Made by a program: the position numbers and the translations under genes. Shown one piece after another: positions 35,814 through 45,019 of a DNA stretch of 64,000 nucleotides. Numbering within the stretch: position 1 is the stretch's first letter; every line of letters starts with the position of its first letter. The DNA is from Pseudomonas siliginis (GTDB lineage: Bacteria > Pseudomonadota > Gammaproteobacteria > Pseudomonadales > Pseudomonadaceae), in the NCBI RefSeq assembly GCF_019145195.1, contig NZ_JAHSTW010000008.1:288557-352556 (forward strand). Direction: 5' to 3'. Below the pieces are notes generated by a model. That model was given only the letters and a program-made list of their open reading frames with translations. It was not told where the DNA came from and ran no database searches.

Positions 35814-37183
35814 GCGCCAGTCGGTGCGACGCCATCATCCGCCAGCAAGCGCAAATTCAACCGCAGCCCCGCCCCCGTGTTTTCCGCCCAGAGCAACCCG
35901 CCCTGGCGCTGCACCGCGTTGCGGGCAATGCTCAAGCCCAGGCCAAAGCCACCATCCCCGGGTCTCGATCCGTCCAATCGAATGAACGGCGAAAAGATCC
36001 GCTGCAGATCTTCGTCAGCCACGCCGCCGCCCTGATCCTCCAGCCACAAATGCCAATACTCGCCATCGCGCCGTGCATCGAGACGCACGATGCCGCCCTC
36101 GGGCGAGTGACGAATGGCGTTGCGCAGGATGTTTTCCAGCGCTTGCGCGAGGGTATTGAGGTTGCCGCGCACCCAACACGAAGCTTCGACCGAGCATTGC
36201 AATTGCAGGCTCGGCCAGCCGCTTTCATAACAGGCGTTGTCGGTGATCATTTCCCACAGTGCCTGAATCTGGATCGCTTCATTTGGTAACGGCGAGCGGT
36301 CGGTGTCGAGCCAGGCCAGTTGCAGGGTGTCTTCGACCAGCCGCTGCATGCCGTCGACTTCGCGGCCGATGCGCTCGCGCAATTGCGCCAGGCCCTGTTC
36401 GCTTTCGCTGGCCACGCGCAGACGGCTCAGCGGCGTGCGCAGTTCGTGGGACAAGTCGCGCAATAACTGCTGCTGCAAGGCGACGGTGGTTTGCAGGCGC
36501 TCGGACATGGAATCGAAGGCCCGCGCCAGCTCACCGAGTTCGTCCGGGCGCTGGGTGATGCCGCTCGACAGGCGCACATTCAACTGGTCCGCGCGCCAGG
36601 CGTTGGCCTGTTCGCGCAGGTTGTTCAGCGGCACCACCAGCAGGCGATACAGGCCGACACAGAGCAACAGGGTGAACAGCCCGGGAATCACGCCGTTGGT
36701 GATCACCCGCCAGAACACCCGGTACTTGCCCGGAACAAAGCGCTCGGGCAACTCGATGACCAGAATGCCGGCGGCCGGATCCTGCGGGAACGGCACCCGC
36801 AGCCAAGGTCGGCCCTTCTTGTGGATCGGCCAGTCGAGGCCGCGCAGGAAGGTCAGGTGCTGCACCTCCGCGGCGTTCAACGGCTGATTGCTCAGCGACT
36901 GCAAATCAGCGCCGATCACGCCGACCCAACTGGCCTCGCGCAATTCCATGCTTTGCAACCAGTCATCGACGCCACTGCGCGCGCCGCGCTGCCACGCCTG
37001 TTCGGCTTGCGCGGCGTAACGGCTGAGGGTGCTGCGGGCGTCACTGGAGAGGAACTGATTGCGCTCCTCCATGTAGCGGCCCCACGACCAGCTCAGCCAG
37101 ATCATCAGCAGACAGAACGCCACCAGCAGGCACGCCAGTTTCCAGAACAGCGAATGCCGCCCCGGCAGTTCAGACAGTTTCAT
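35759..37183 (-). CDS. pirS: Sensor histidine kinase, PirS/PfeS-like, with REP-encoded tail
   Basis: 474 aa from ATG 37183; overlaps the regulator gene by 14 nt. Two membrane helices (about 15-35 and 160-182) flank a periplasmic sensor of about 120 residues; HAMP, RDLSHELRTPLSRLRVA histidine box, N box ENILRNAIRHS and GGFGLGLSIA follow. The last residues, AIAGKPAPTGSFCQTQIV, are the translation of a REP unit and the bases after it; the native protein probably ended near LLADDG. The symbol rests on position between gacS and cysM, as I recall for PAO1 pirRS; the enterobactin receptor pirA is not present here. Confidence 0.75.
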   Translation of the reverse strand: MKLSELPGRHSLFWKLACLLVAFCLLMIWLSWSWGRYMEERNQFLSSDARSTLSRYAAQAEQAWQRGARSGVDDWLQSMELREASWVGVIGADLQSLSNQPLNAAEVQHLTFLRGLDWPIHKKGRPWLRVPFPQDPAAGILVIELPERFVPGKYRVFWRVITNGVIPGLFTLLLCVGLYRLLVVPLNNLREQANAWRADQLNVRLSSGITQRPDELGELARAFDSMSERLQTTVALQQQLLRDLSHELRTPLSRLRVASESEQGLAQLRERIGREVDGMQRLVEDTLQLAWLDTDRSPLPNEAIQIQALWEMITDNACYESGWPSLQLQCSVEASCWVRGNLNTLAQALENILRNAIRHSPEGGIVRLDARRDGEYWHLWLEDQGGGVADEDLQRIFSPFIRLDGSRPGDGGFGLGLSIARNAVQRQGGLLWAENTGAGLRLNLRLLADDGVAPTGAIAGKPAPTGSFCQTQIV

Positions 37184-37892
37184 CGGCGCCACTCAAGACA
37201 TAGCCCTTGCCCCACACCGTGCGCACTTCACGCTCGGTGTAACCGATGGCTTTGAGTTTGCGACGGATCTGGCTGATGTGCATGTCGAGGCTGCGATCGT
37301 GCGCCGCAAAGCCGCGTTGCAGGACGTGCTGATAAAGGAAGGCCTTGCTCAGTACTTCCTCGTTGTTGCGATGCAGGGTTTCCAGCAGACGGAATTCGCT
37401 GCGGGTCAACCCGGCCGCTTGCTCGCGGTAGAACACGTCGCAGTGTTCGTCATCGAAACGCAGGGCGCCGCTGACCACCGCAGCGGTAATCGCAGGCGGG
37501 CGCCGATCCAAGGCCACGCGGCGCAGGATCGCTTCGATGCGCACATGCAACTCGGCCATGCTGAACGGCTTGGGCAGATAGTCATCGGCACCGAGGCGGA
37601 AACCGCTGATGCGATCGGCCTCGGCACCCAGCGCCGACATCAGCAACACCGGCGTCGAATGGCTCTGCCGCAATTGCGTCAACAACTGCAGACCATCGAG
37701 CCCCGGCAGCAGGATATCCATCAGCACCACGTCGAAAGGCTGACGCTGGGCGATGTTCAGACCTTCCTGGCCGTTCTGGCACCAGGTCACCTGAAAACCG
37801 CTGCGGTCCAGATGCTCGTGCACATACGCGCCGAGGACCGGATCGTCTTCAATGGAAAGGATGCGTGGCTGGCCAACGGAAACAGGAGTCAT
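37170..37892 (-). CDS. pirR: OmpR-family response regulator, PirR-like
   Basis: 240 aa from ATG 37892 (MTPVSVGQPRILSIEDD). Phospho-acceptor D59 in VVLMDILLPGLDG, LPKPF switch lysine, and a winged-helix C-terminus ending TVWGKGYVLSG. Overlaps the kinase gene by 14 nt. Divergent from gacS. Named by synteny with P. aeruginosa pirR; in that species the pair controls a ferric-enterobactin receptor, which is absent from this locus, so the present target may differ. Confidence 0.75.
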   Translation of the reverse strand: MTPVSVGQPRILSIEDDPVLGAYVHEHLDRSGFQVTWCQNGQEGLNIAQRQPFDVVLMDILLPGLDGLQLLTQLRQSHSTPVLLMSALGAEADRISGFRLGADDYLPKPFSMAELHVRIEAILRRVALDRRPPAITAAVVSGALRFDDEHCDVFYREQAAGLTRSEFRLLETLHRNNEEVLSKAFLYQHVLQRGFAAHDRSLDMHISQIRRKLKAIGYTEREVRTVWGKGYVLSGADETV

Positions 37893-38098
37893 GAGTATCT
37901 GCAAGTAATTCTCAGTTGGCGGATTATTCAAGATTGTCCGACAGCGGGCAACACAAGCTTGGCCTGTCGGACGAACGAGTGCGTGGGCGGCGCTGCATTT
38001 TCCGCAAGATTGCCCGCCTGCAAATCGCTACACTGCGCCCATGTCGCGTGCCGGATGCACGCATGTGTCAACAGATCAGCGGGATGCGGGAGATAGGC

Positions 38099-40852
38099 GT
38101 GCTCAAGAAACTGGGAATCAAAGGTCGCGTGCTGTTGCTGACCTTGTTGCCGACCAGCCTGATGGCGCTGGTGCTGGGTGGCTATTTCACCTGGACGCAG
38201 CAGACCGACCTGCACAGCCAATTGATGCAGCGCGGCGAAATGATCGCCGAGCAACTGGCGCCACTGGTGGCGCCGGCGATGGGCCACGGCGACGCCGATC
38301 TGCTTGAACGCATCGCCACCCAGTCCCTTGAACAACCCGACGTGCGCGCGGTGACCTTCCTCGCGGCGGACCGCTCGCCACTGGCCCACGCCGGCCCGAC
38401 CATGCTCAATCAGGCCCCGAGCGGCGACAGCGCGCTGCTGCAACGACGCAGCGGCAATGACGCAACGCGCTACCTGATGCCGGTGTTCGGCAAGCACCGC
38501 AACCTCGCCGGTGAAATCATTCCCGAAGAATCCGAACGCCTGCTCGGCTGGGTCGAGCTGGAGCTGTCGCACAACGGCATGTTGCTGCGCGGCTATCGCA
38601 GCCTGTTCGCCAGCCTGCTGCTGATCGCCGCCGGACTTGCCGGCGCCGCCCTCCTCGCGTTGCGCATGGGCCGCACCATCAACCGTCCGCTGAGCCAGAT
38701 CAAACAAGCGGTTGCGCAACTCAAGGACGGTCATCTGGAAACCCGTTTGCCGCCCCTCGGCAGCCAGGAACTGGACGAACTGGCCTCGGGTATCAACCGC
38801 ATGGCCGGCACCTTGCAAAACGCTCGCGAAGAATTGCAGCACAGCGTCGATCAGGCCACCGAAGACGTGCGGCAGAATCTGGAAACCATCGAGATCCAGA
38901 ACATCGAACTGGACCTGGCGCGCAAAGAAGCGCTGGAAGCCAGCCGGATCAAATCCGAATTCCTCGCCAACATGAGCCACGAGATCCGCACGCCGCTGAA
39001 CGGCATTCTCGGCTTCACTCACCTGTTGCAGAAAAGCGAACTGACCCCGCGCCAGCTCGACTATCTGGGCACCATCGAAAAGTCCGCCGACAGCCTGTTG
39101 GGAATCATCAACGAGATTCTCGACTTCTCGAAGATCGAGGCCGGCAAACTGGTTCTCGACCACATTCCGTTCAACCTGCGTGATCTGTTGCAGGACACCC
39201 TGACCATCCTCGCCCCGGCGGCGCACGCCAAGCAGCTTGAGCTGGTCAGCCTGGTCTATCGCGATACACCGCTGTCGCTGGTCGGCGATCCGCTGCGCCT
39301 GAAGCAGATCCTCACCAACCTGGTCAGCAACGCGATCAAGTTCACCCGCGAAGGCACCATCGTCGCCCGGGCGATGCTCGAAGACGAACACGAAGACAGC
39401 GTGCAACTGCGCATCAGCATTCAGGACACCGGCATCGGTCTGTCGAGTCAGGATGTCCGCGCGCTGTTCCAGGCTTTCAGTCAGGCCGACAATTCGCTGT
39501 CGCGCCAACCCGGCGGCACCGGCCTGGGGCTGGTGATTTCCAAGCGCCTGATCGAACAGATGGGCGGCGAGATCGGCGTCGACAGCACGCCGGGCGAGGG
39601 CTCGGAATTCTGGATCAGCCTGAGCCTGCCCAAGACTCGCGACGACGCCGAAGACCTGCCCGCCGCGCCATTGCTCGGACGCCGTGTGGCGGTGCTGGAA
39701 AACCACGAACTGGCGCGTCAGGCCTTGCAACATCAGCTGGAAGACTGCGGACTGCAAGTTACGCCGTTCAATACCCTGGAAAGCCTGAGCAATGGCGTTA
39801 CCGGCGCGCATCAGACCGATCAGGCGATCGATCTGGCGGTGATCGGCATCACCAGCAATGACATGCTCCCGGAGCGTTTGAATCAGCACATCTGGGACCT
39901 TGAACATCTGGGCTGCAAAGTGCTGGTGCTGTGCCCGACCACCGAACAGACGCTGTTTCATCTGTCGGTGCCCAACCCGCACAGCCAGCTGCAAGCCAAA
40001 CCGGCGTGTACGCGCAAGCTGCGCCGGGCGTTGTCCGATCTGGTCAATCCGCGCCAGCCCCGCAGCGAACCGGGCGAGCCGCTGTCCAGCCGTGCGCCGC
40101 GCGTGCTGTGTGTCGACGACAACCCGGCGAATCTGTTGCTGGTGCAGACCCTGCTCGAAGACATGGGCGCCCGAGTGCTCGCGGTGGAAAGCGGTTACGC
40201 GGCCGTCAAAGCCGTGCAGAGCGAATCTTTCGATCTGGTGCTGATGGACGTGCAGATGCCGGGCATGGACGGTCGCCAGACCACCGAAACCATTCGCCAG
40301 TGGGAAAGCGAGCGGCATTGCACGCCGCTGCCGATCGTCGCCCTCACCGCCCACGCCATGGCCAACGAAAAACGCGCGCTGCTGCAAAGCGGCATGGACG
40401 ACTACCTGACCAAACCGATCAGCGAGCGGCAACTGGCGCAGGTGGTGTTGAAGTGGACCGGACTGGCCCTGCGCAATCAGGCGCCGGAGCGCGGCGGCGA
40501 CAGCGCGGCGAGTCAGCAGGAACTGCCAGTGCTCGATCACGAAGAAGGCTTGCGTCTGGCGGCCGGCAAGGCGGATCTGGCGGCGGACATGCTCGCCATG
40601 CTGCTGGCGTCGCTGGAAGCCGACCGCGAAGCGATTCGCGCCGCCCGTGACAGCCACGACCAGAATGCCCTGCTCGAACGCGTGCACCGTTTGCATGGCG
40701 CGACCCGTTATTGCGGCGTGCCACAACTGCGCGCCGCCTGCCAGCGCAGCGAAACCCTGCTCAAGCAGGACGATCCGAAAGCCGCCGCCGCGCTGGATGA
40801 ACTGGAGCGCTCGATCAATCGACTCGCCGCGCAGGCGCGCATCAGCGCCTGA
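38099..40852 (+). CDS. gacS: Tripartite sensor kinase GacS
   Basis: 917 aa from GTG 38099, preceded by GGGAG at 6 nt; the length and N-terminus (LKKLGIKGRVLLLTLLP) match GacS. Domains: membrane helix (about 10-30), periplasmic sensor, helix (about 165-185), HAMP, kinase with NMSHEIRTPLNG (H294), ATPase with GGTGLGL, receiver with D717 in VLMDVQMPGMDG, and Hpt with VHRLHG (H863). It phosphorylates GacA, which drives rsm small RNAs and so secondary metabolites, biofilm and virulence traits. Between pirR and ldhA, the usual place. Confidence 0.97.
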   Translation: MLKKLGIKGRVLLLTLLPTSLMALVLGGYFTWTQQTDLHSQLMQRGEMIAEQLAPLVAPAMGHGDADLLERIATQSLEQPDVRAVTFLAADRSPLAHAGPTMLNQAPSGDSALLQRRSGNDATRYLMPVFGKHRNLAGEIIPEESERLLGWVELELSHNGMLLRGYRSLFASLLLIAAGLAGAALLALRMGRTINRPLSQIKQAVAQLKDGHLETRLPPLGSQELDELASGINRMAGTLQNAREELQHSVDQATEDVRQNLETIEIQNIELDLARKEALEASRIKSEFLANMSHEIRTPLNGILGFTHLLQKSELTPRQLDYLGTIEKSADSLLGIINEILDFSKIEAGKLVLDHIPFNLRDLLQDTLTILAPAAHAKQLELVSLVYRDTPLSLVGDPLRLKQILTNLVSNAIKFTREGTIVARAMLEDEHEDSVQLRISIQDTGIGLSSQDVRALFQAFSQADNSLSRQPGGTGLGLVISKRLIEQMGGEIGVDSTPGEGSEFWISLSLPKTRDDAEDLPAAPLLGRRVAVLENHELARQALQHQLEDCGLQVTPFNTLESLSNGVTGAHQTDQAIDLAVIGITSNDMLPERLNQHIWDLEHLGCKVLVLCPTTEQTLFHLSVPNPHSQLQAKPACTRKLRRALSDLVNPRQPRSEPGEPLSSRAPRVLCVDDNPANLLLVQTLLEDMGARVLAVESGYAAVKAVQSESFDLVLMDVQMPGMDGRQTTETIRQWESERHCTPLPIVALTAHAMANEKRALLQSGMDDYLTKPISERQLAQVVLKWTGLALRNQAPERGGDSAASQQELPVLDHEEGLRLAAGKADLAADMLAMLLASLEADREAIRAARDSHDQNALLERVHRLHGATRYCGVPQLRAACQRSETLLKQDDPKAAAALDELERSINRLAAQARISA

Positions 40853-40933
40853 TCCACGGCAAGGCACGGCGCGCGCAAAGCGCTACAGTTGTCGCGGGCC
40901 ATTGCGGCCCGCGTCGATGTTCCAGGAGGATTC

Positions 40934-41923
40934 ATGCGCACAATCTTTTTCAGCAGTCAGACCTACGATCGCGACAGCTTCCTCGGCGCCGACTGCCCGG
41001 CCGGGCTTGAATTGCATTTTCAAGCGGCGCGACTGAGCCTCGATACGGCGGCGCTGGCCGAGCAGCACGAGGTGGTCTGCGCGTTCATCAATGACGACCT
41101 CAGCGCCCCGGTGCTGGAACGCCTCGCGGCTGGCGGCACGCGGCTGATTGCCCTGCGTTCGGCGGGTTACAACCATGTCGACCTGCCAGCGGCGAAACGC
41201 CTTGGCCTGGCCGTCGTGCGTGTCCCGGCCTACTCGCCGCACGCCGTGGCCGAACATGCGGTGGCGCTGATCCTCGCCCTCAATCGTCGCTTGCACCGTG
41301 CCTACAACCGCACCCGCGAAGGCGATTTCAGCCTGCATGGCCTGACTGGTTTCGATCTGGTCGGCAAAACCGTCGGCATCGTCGGCACCGGGCAGATTGG
41401 TGCAACGTTCGCGAAAATCATGCACGGCTTCGGCTGTGAATTGCTGGCCTACGATCCGTATCCCAATCCCGAGGTGCTGGCCTTGGGCGCACGTTATCTG
41501 AGCCTGCCGGAATTGCTCGCGCAGTCGCGGATCATCAGCCTGCATTGCCCGCTCAACGAGCAGAGCAAGCACCTGATCAATCGCGACTCACTGGCGCACA
41601 TGCAGGCGGGGGCGATGCTGATCAACACCGGGCGTGGCGGGCTGGTGGACACGCCGGCGCTGATCGACGCGCTCAAGGACGGTCAACTCGGGTATCTGGG
41701 GCTGGATGTTTACGAGGAAGAGGCGCAGCTGTTTTTCGAGGATCGCTCCGACCTGCCGTTGCAGGACGATGTGCTGGCGCGTCTGCTGACGTTTCCCAAC
41801 GTGATCATCACCGCGCATCAGGCGTTTCTGACCCGCGAAGCATTGGGCGCGATTGCCGCGACCACCCTGCACAACATCGCGACCTGGGCGGCAGGTGCGC
41901 CGCAGAACCAGGTCGAGGGTTGA
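40934..41923 (+). CDS. ldhA: D-lactate dehydrogenase (2-hydroxyacid dehydrogenase)
   Basis: 329 aa from ATG 40934 with an excellent AGGAGG site. NAD-binding motif GIVGTGQIGATFAK and catalytic region with INTGRGGLVDT, DVYEEE and ITAHQAFLT (His/Glu/Arg triad) place it with fermentative D-lactate dehydrogenases. It reduces pyruvate to D-lactate with NADH. It follows gacS by 81 nt, as in other pseudomonads. Confidence 0.94.
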   Translation: MRTIFFSSQTYDRDSFLGADCPAGLELHFQAARLSLDTAALAEQHEVVCAFINDDLSAPVLERLAAGGTRLIALRSAGYNHVDLPAAKRLGLAVVRVPAYSPHAVAEHAVALILALNRRLHRAYNRTREGDFSLHGLTGFDLVGKTVGIVGTGQIGATFAKIMHGFGCELLAYDPYPNPEVLALGARYLSLPELLAQSRIISLHCPLNEQSKHLINRDSLAHMQAGAMLINTGRGGLVDTPALIDALKDGQLGYLGLDVYEEEAQLFFEDRSDLPLQDDVLARLLTFPNVIITAHQAFLTREALGAIAATTLHNIATWAAGAPQNQVEG

Positions 41924-41929
41924 ACGGTT

Positions 41930-42388
41930 TTACTTGGACAGCGAAGACGCCAGGATCAGCAAGCCCAGCCAGCCGAACCCGAGCAGGCGCTGCTTGCTGG
42001 AGTGGCCGTTGCGCAGCAGGAACCAGACGAAAAACGCCGGTAGCAGAAACACCATGATTTTCAGCCAGCCCTCCACCGGGCGGCTGCCATCGGCGTTGAG
42101 CGGTTGCTGCTCCTCGCGGGCCTGTTCTGCGGCCTGCTGACGACGGCGACGCCCTGCTGCTGCCGGCATCACTTTGGGTAAAGGCTCGGACACTGGCGGC
42201 GCAACCGCCTCGGGCACTGCGTTGTTGCGTGGCAGGCTGCCGAAGGAAATCGTCGCGGCTTGCACCGGTGCCGCCGTCGATTGCGCCTGCATGGCGGCGT
42301 GCTCGGCCATCGGCGCGCCGCAGTGAATGCACACCAGCGCTTCGGAACTGATGCTCCGCTTGCATTCATAACATTCGATCAGCGCCAT
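41930..42388 (-). CDS. Zinc-ribbon membrane protein
   Basis: 152 aa from ATG 42388, with AAGGA upstream. The N-terminus MALIECYECKRSISSEALVCIHCGAP is a CxxC...CxxC zinc ribbon. A basic, alanine/proline-rich linker (GRRRRQQAAEQA) follows and the C-terminus has a hydrophobic region (about 115-150) forming one or two membrane helices. It is convergent with ldhA and divergent from a second CxxC protein. Function unknown. Confidence 0.8.
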   Translation of the reverse strand: MALIECYECKRSISSEALVCIHCGAPMAEHAAMQAQSTAAPVQAATISFGSLPRNNAVPEAVAPPVSEPLPKVMPAAAGRRRRQQAAEQAREEQQPLNADGSRPVEGWLKIMVFLLPAFFVWFLLRNGHSSKQRLLGFGWLGLLILASSLSK

Positions 42389-42522
42389 GTTCCGTTCCTT
42401 CAGATTCGGGGGCCGGCAGTTTGCCATGACTGTCGCTGCATTTGAACCGGATCGAAGGTCGCACGCGTGCATCATTCTGCAATCGAGCCCGTGCTAGCAT
42501 GTCGCGCATATTTGGAGGACCC

Positions 42523-42957
42523 ATGGTCGAACACGATTTCCGCTACACCCTCATGAACCCGCAACACACCCTCACCGAATGCCGCGCCCTGGTTCCAGGC
42601 CGCTATCAGGTGACCGGCAACGGTGGCTCGATCCGTATCGGCGATGCCCTGTTGGTCACGCTCAAAGGCAGCAAGGATTTGTCCATGCGCCTGACCGTCG
42701 ACACGGTGCGCCACCTGATCAATCCGCCAGGCCAATGGACCGCGATGACCACAGGCCCGGTGTTCGGCGAACTGGCCATTCACACCTGGCAGGTCAACTG
42801 CGACAGCTGCGCGAAAGAGCTGAGTTTCGAATTCGCCGTGGATGCCAAACTCGGCAAGACCGCCGAGAAACCTGCCGCCACCGCGCGCATCGCCGAGCTC
42901 GGCTGGAAAGCCGTCGGCGACAAGCACCTGTGCCCGAAATGCCAGGAGCCTGCATGA
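42523..42957 (+). CDS. Hypothetical protein with two CxxC pairs
   Basis: 144 aa from ATG 42523 with GGAGG upstream. A beta-rich N-terminal half (GRYQVTGNGGSIRIGDALL) is followed by CDSC near residue 94 and CPKC near the C-terminus, a probable zinc site split across the domain. No signal peptide, so cytosolic. Its stop overlaps the next gene (ATGA). I do not recognise the family. Confidence 0.75.
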   Translation: MVEHDFRYTLMNPQHTLTECRALVPGRYQVTGNGGSIRIGDALLVTLKGSKDLSMRLTVDTVRHLINPPGQWTAMTTGPVFGELAIHTWQVNCDSCAKELSFEFAVDAKLGKTAEKPAATARIAELGWKAVGDKHLCPKCQEPA

Positions 42958-43361
42958 TGAAACGCCTCGCCCTGACCGCACTGATCGGTGTCGGCCTGGC
43001 TGGTTGCGCCGCAGAGCCGGTGCAACTGCAGCACAACCGCAGCTACATTCTGGAATGGATCGGCGAGCGGCCATTGATGGATTACAGCCACCTGACCGTG
43101 ACCCTCGGCGATGACGGCCGCGCCTACGGCAACGGCGGCTGCAACCATTGGTTCGCGCCGTACACGCAGGACGGCGACAAGCTGACTTTCGGCAAGATCG
43201 GCAAGACCCGCAAGCTCTGCGCCCCGGCGTTGATGGAGCAGGAACAACGGTTCTTGCAGGCGCTGGAAAAAGTCGAGCGCTGGGACATTTCGCCCATCGA
43301 GCAGATACGCTTCTGGCCGGCTCAAGGCAAACCGTTGCGCTGGTGGCTGGAAGAGGGCTGA
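42954..43361 (+). CDS. META-domain lipoprotein (HslJ-like)
   Basis: 135 aa. A short signal peptide with lipobox LAGC (C18 from the first of two ATGs) marks an outer- or inner-membrane lipoprotein. The body is a META domain: WIGERPLMDYSHLTVTLGDDG and GNGGCNHWFAPYTQDGD are typical. Related HslJ proteins are heat- or stress-induced. Translation is coupled to the upstream gene by a 4-nt overlap. Confidence 0.83.
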   Translation: MMKRLALTALIGVGLAGCAAEPVQLQHNRSYILEWIGERPLMDYSHLTVTLGDDGRAYGNGGCNHWFAPYTQDGDKLTFGKIGKTRKLCAPALMEQEQRFLQALEKVERWDISPIEQIRFWPAQGKPLRWWLEEG

Positions 43362-43386
43362 GCCCCTTCTGTGCCCGCAGGGGTTA

Positions 43387-43494
43387 CCTGTGGCGAGGGG
43401 ATTCATCCCCGTTGGGTCGCGTGCGCAGTTCCAGGCGAACTGCAAATTCAGGGCTGCTACGCAGCCCAACGGGGATGAATCCCCTCGCCACAGG
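43387..43494. repeat. Type C inverted repeat doublet
   Basis: CCTGTGGCGAGGGGATTCAT at one end and its complement at the other, with CCCCGTTGGG/CCCAACGGGG arms inside. A different family from the REP types A and B. One edge abuts the stop codon of the thioredoxin-like gene. Confidence 0.88.
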
Positions 43495-43959
43495 TTACTT
43501 GTTCCGCAACGCCTCCAGCTTCGCCATTACCCCCGCCGCCGTCTGCTCACCCAGCAACTGCTCACGCACCTTGCCCTTGTCATCAATGATGAACGTCACC
43601 GGCAGCGCCTCACTGCGCGGCAAGTCGAACAGCTCGGCCGGATCCTGCGCCAGCACGGTGAACTTGATGCCGAGTTTTTCGCTCGCCTCTTTCAGCTCCG
43701 CGCCCTGCACATTGTCGAAGTTGACCCCGAACACACCGACGTTCTTGCTCTTGAGCTCATCAGCCAAATGATTCAACTCGGGAATTTCCGTGCGGCACGG
43801 GCCACACCATTCGGCCCAGTAATTGAGCACCACCCACTGCTTGTCCAGACGTTCGGACGCTACCTTCTGGCCGTTCTGGTCGATGCCGTAATCATTACCG
43901 CAGCCCCCCAGCATCAACGCCCCGATTATCGTCAATGCCGCTGCCAATCGCCGTGTCAT
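43495..43959 (-). CDS. TlpA-like thiol-disulfide lipoprotein
   Basis: 154 aa. Lipobox LGGC (C20) and the thioredoxin active site WCGPC (51-55) are visible, with the cis-proline in LPVTFIID. It is membrane-anchored in the periplasm and should reduce or isomerise disulfides, for example in cytochrome maturation. Single gene, divergent from arsC-wrbA. From memory PAO1 has a homolog at the corresponding place (PA0953). Confidence 0.9.
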   Translation of the reverse strand: MTRRLAAALTIIGALMLGGCGNDYGIDQNGQKVASERLDKQWVVLNYWAEWCGPCRTEIPELNHLADELKSKNVGVFGVNFDNVQGAELKEASEKLGIKFTVLAQDPAELFDLPRSEALPVTFIIDDKGKVREQLLGEQTAAGVMAKLEALRNK

Positions 43960-44072
43960 GTCGTGTTCCTTGTGAAAATTCGAAAGCGCCTGCGACCCAT
44001 CGCCTCTGACGGTTCTGGATTGCGCGCCGCACAGTTAGAATAGCCGCCACTTTACGCCAGAAGCGACCCGCC

Positions 44073-44426
44073 ATGACCGATCTGACGCTTTATCACAATC
44101 CGCGCTGCTCGAAATCCCGCGGCGCGCTGGAACTGCTCGAAGCCCGCGGCTTGCATCCGACTGTCGTGCGCTACCTGGAAACGCCGCTCAGCGCCGCGCA
44201 GATCAAGGCCCTGCTCGGCAAGCTCGGGATCAGCGCGCGACAGCTGCTGCGCAGCGGTGAAGAGGAATACAAAACCCTGAATCTGGCCGACGCCAGCCTC
44301 AGCGAGCAGCAGCTGATCGACGCCATTGGTGCGCACCCGAAACTCATGGAACGGCCGATTCTGGAAGTCGGCGACAAGGCCGTCATCGGTCGCCCACCGG
44401 AAAACGTGCTGGAGTTGTTGCCATGA
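44073..44426 (+). CDS. arsC: Glutaredoxin-type arsenate reductase
   Basis: 117 aa. Active-site C12 in HNPRCSKSRGAL and the later ERPILEVGDKAVIGRPP with conserved arginines are the ArsC signature. It would reduce arsenate using glutathione and glutaredoxin. There is no ars repressor or pump nearby; the gene is in a house-keeping operon with wrbA, so its cellular role may be broader than arsenic resistance. Confidence 0.9.
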   Translation: MTDLTLYHNPRCSKSRGALELLEARGLHPTVVRYLETPLSAAQIKALLGKLGISARQLLRSGEEEYKTLNLADASLSEQQLIDAIGAHPKLMERPILEVGDKAVIGRPPENVLELLP

Positions 44427-45019
44427 GCACGCCGTACATTCTGGTTCTCTATTACAGCCGCAACGGTTCGACCAACGAGATGGCCCGGCAGATCGCCCGT
44501 GGTATCGAGCAGGCCGGAATGGAAGCGCGTCTGCGTACGGTGCCGGCGATTTCCACCGAGTGCGAAGCGGTGGCGGCGGACATTCCCGCTGAAGGCGCGC
44601 TCTACGCCAGCCTCGATGATCTGAAGAACTGCGCCGGCCTCGCCTTGGGCAGTCCGACGCGTTTCGGCAACATGGCCGCGCCGCTCAAGTACTTCCTCGA
44701 CGGCACCAGCAACCTCTGGCTGACTGGCGCGCTGGTCGGCAAACCGGCCGGTGTGTTCACCTCCACCGCCAGCCTGCACGGCGGTCAGGAAACCACGCTG
44801 TTGTCGATGATGTTGCCGCTGTTGCATCACGGCATGTTGATCACCGGCCTGCCCTACAGCGAATCGGCCCTGCTCGAAACCGAAGGTGGCGGCACGCCTT
44901 ATGGCGCCAGCCATCACGCCGGTGCCGACGGCAAGAACGGTCTTGATCAGCATGAAGTGGCGCTGTGTCGCGCACTCGGTCTACGCTTGGCGAAAACCGC
45001 ACAGAAGCTGGTGGGCTGA
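44423..45019 (+). CDS. wrbA: NAD(P)H:quinone oxidoreductase (WrbA)
   Basis: 198 aa. Flavodoxin-like FMN loop YYSRNGSTNEMA, second loop GSPTRFGNMAA and FTSTASLHGGQETTLLSM are typical. It carries out two-electron reduction of quinones, protecting from redox cycling. It overlaps arsC by 4 nt and the next gene by 1 nt, so arsC-wrbA-DUF2069 is one operon. Confidence 0.92.
   Translation: MSTPYILVLYYSRNGSTNEMARQIARGIEQAGMEARLRTVPAISTECEAVAADIPAEGALYASLDDLKNCAGLALGSPTRFGNMAAPLKYFLDGTSNLWLTGALVGKPAGVFTSTASLHGGQETTLLSMMLPLLHHGMLITGLPYSESALLETEGGGTPYGASHHAGADGKNGLDQHEVALCRALGLRLAKTAQKLVG

Noticed and set aside
37916..38098. Longer N-terminus for GacS
   Set aside because: The extra 61 residues have no family character, while GTG 38099 has a good ribosome-binding site and gives the normal 917 residues.
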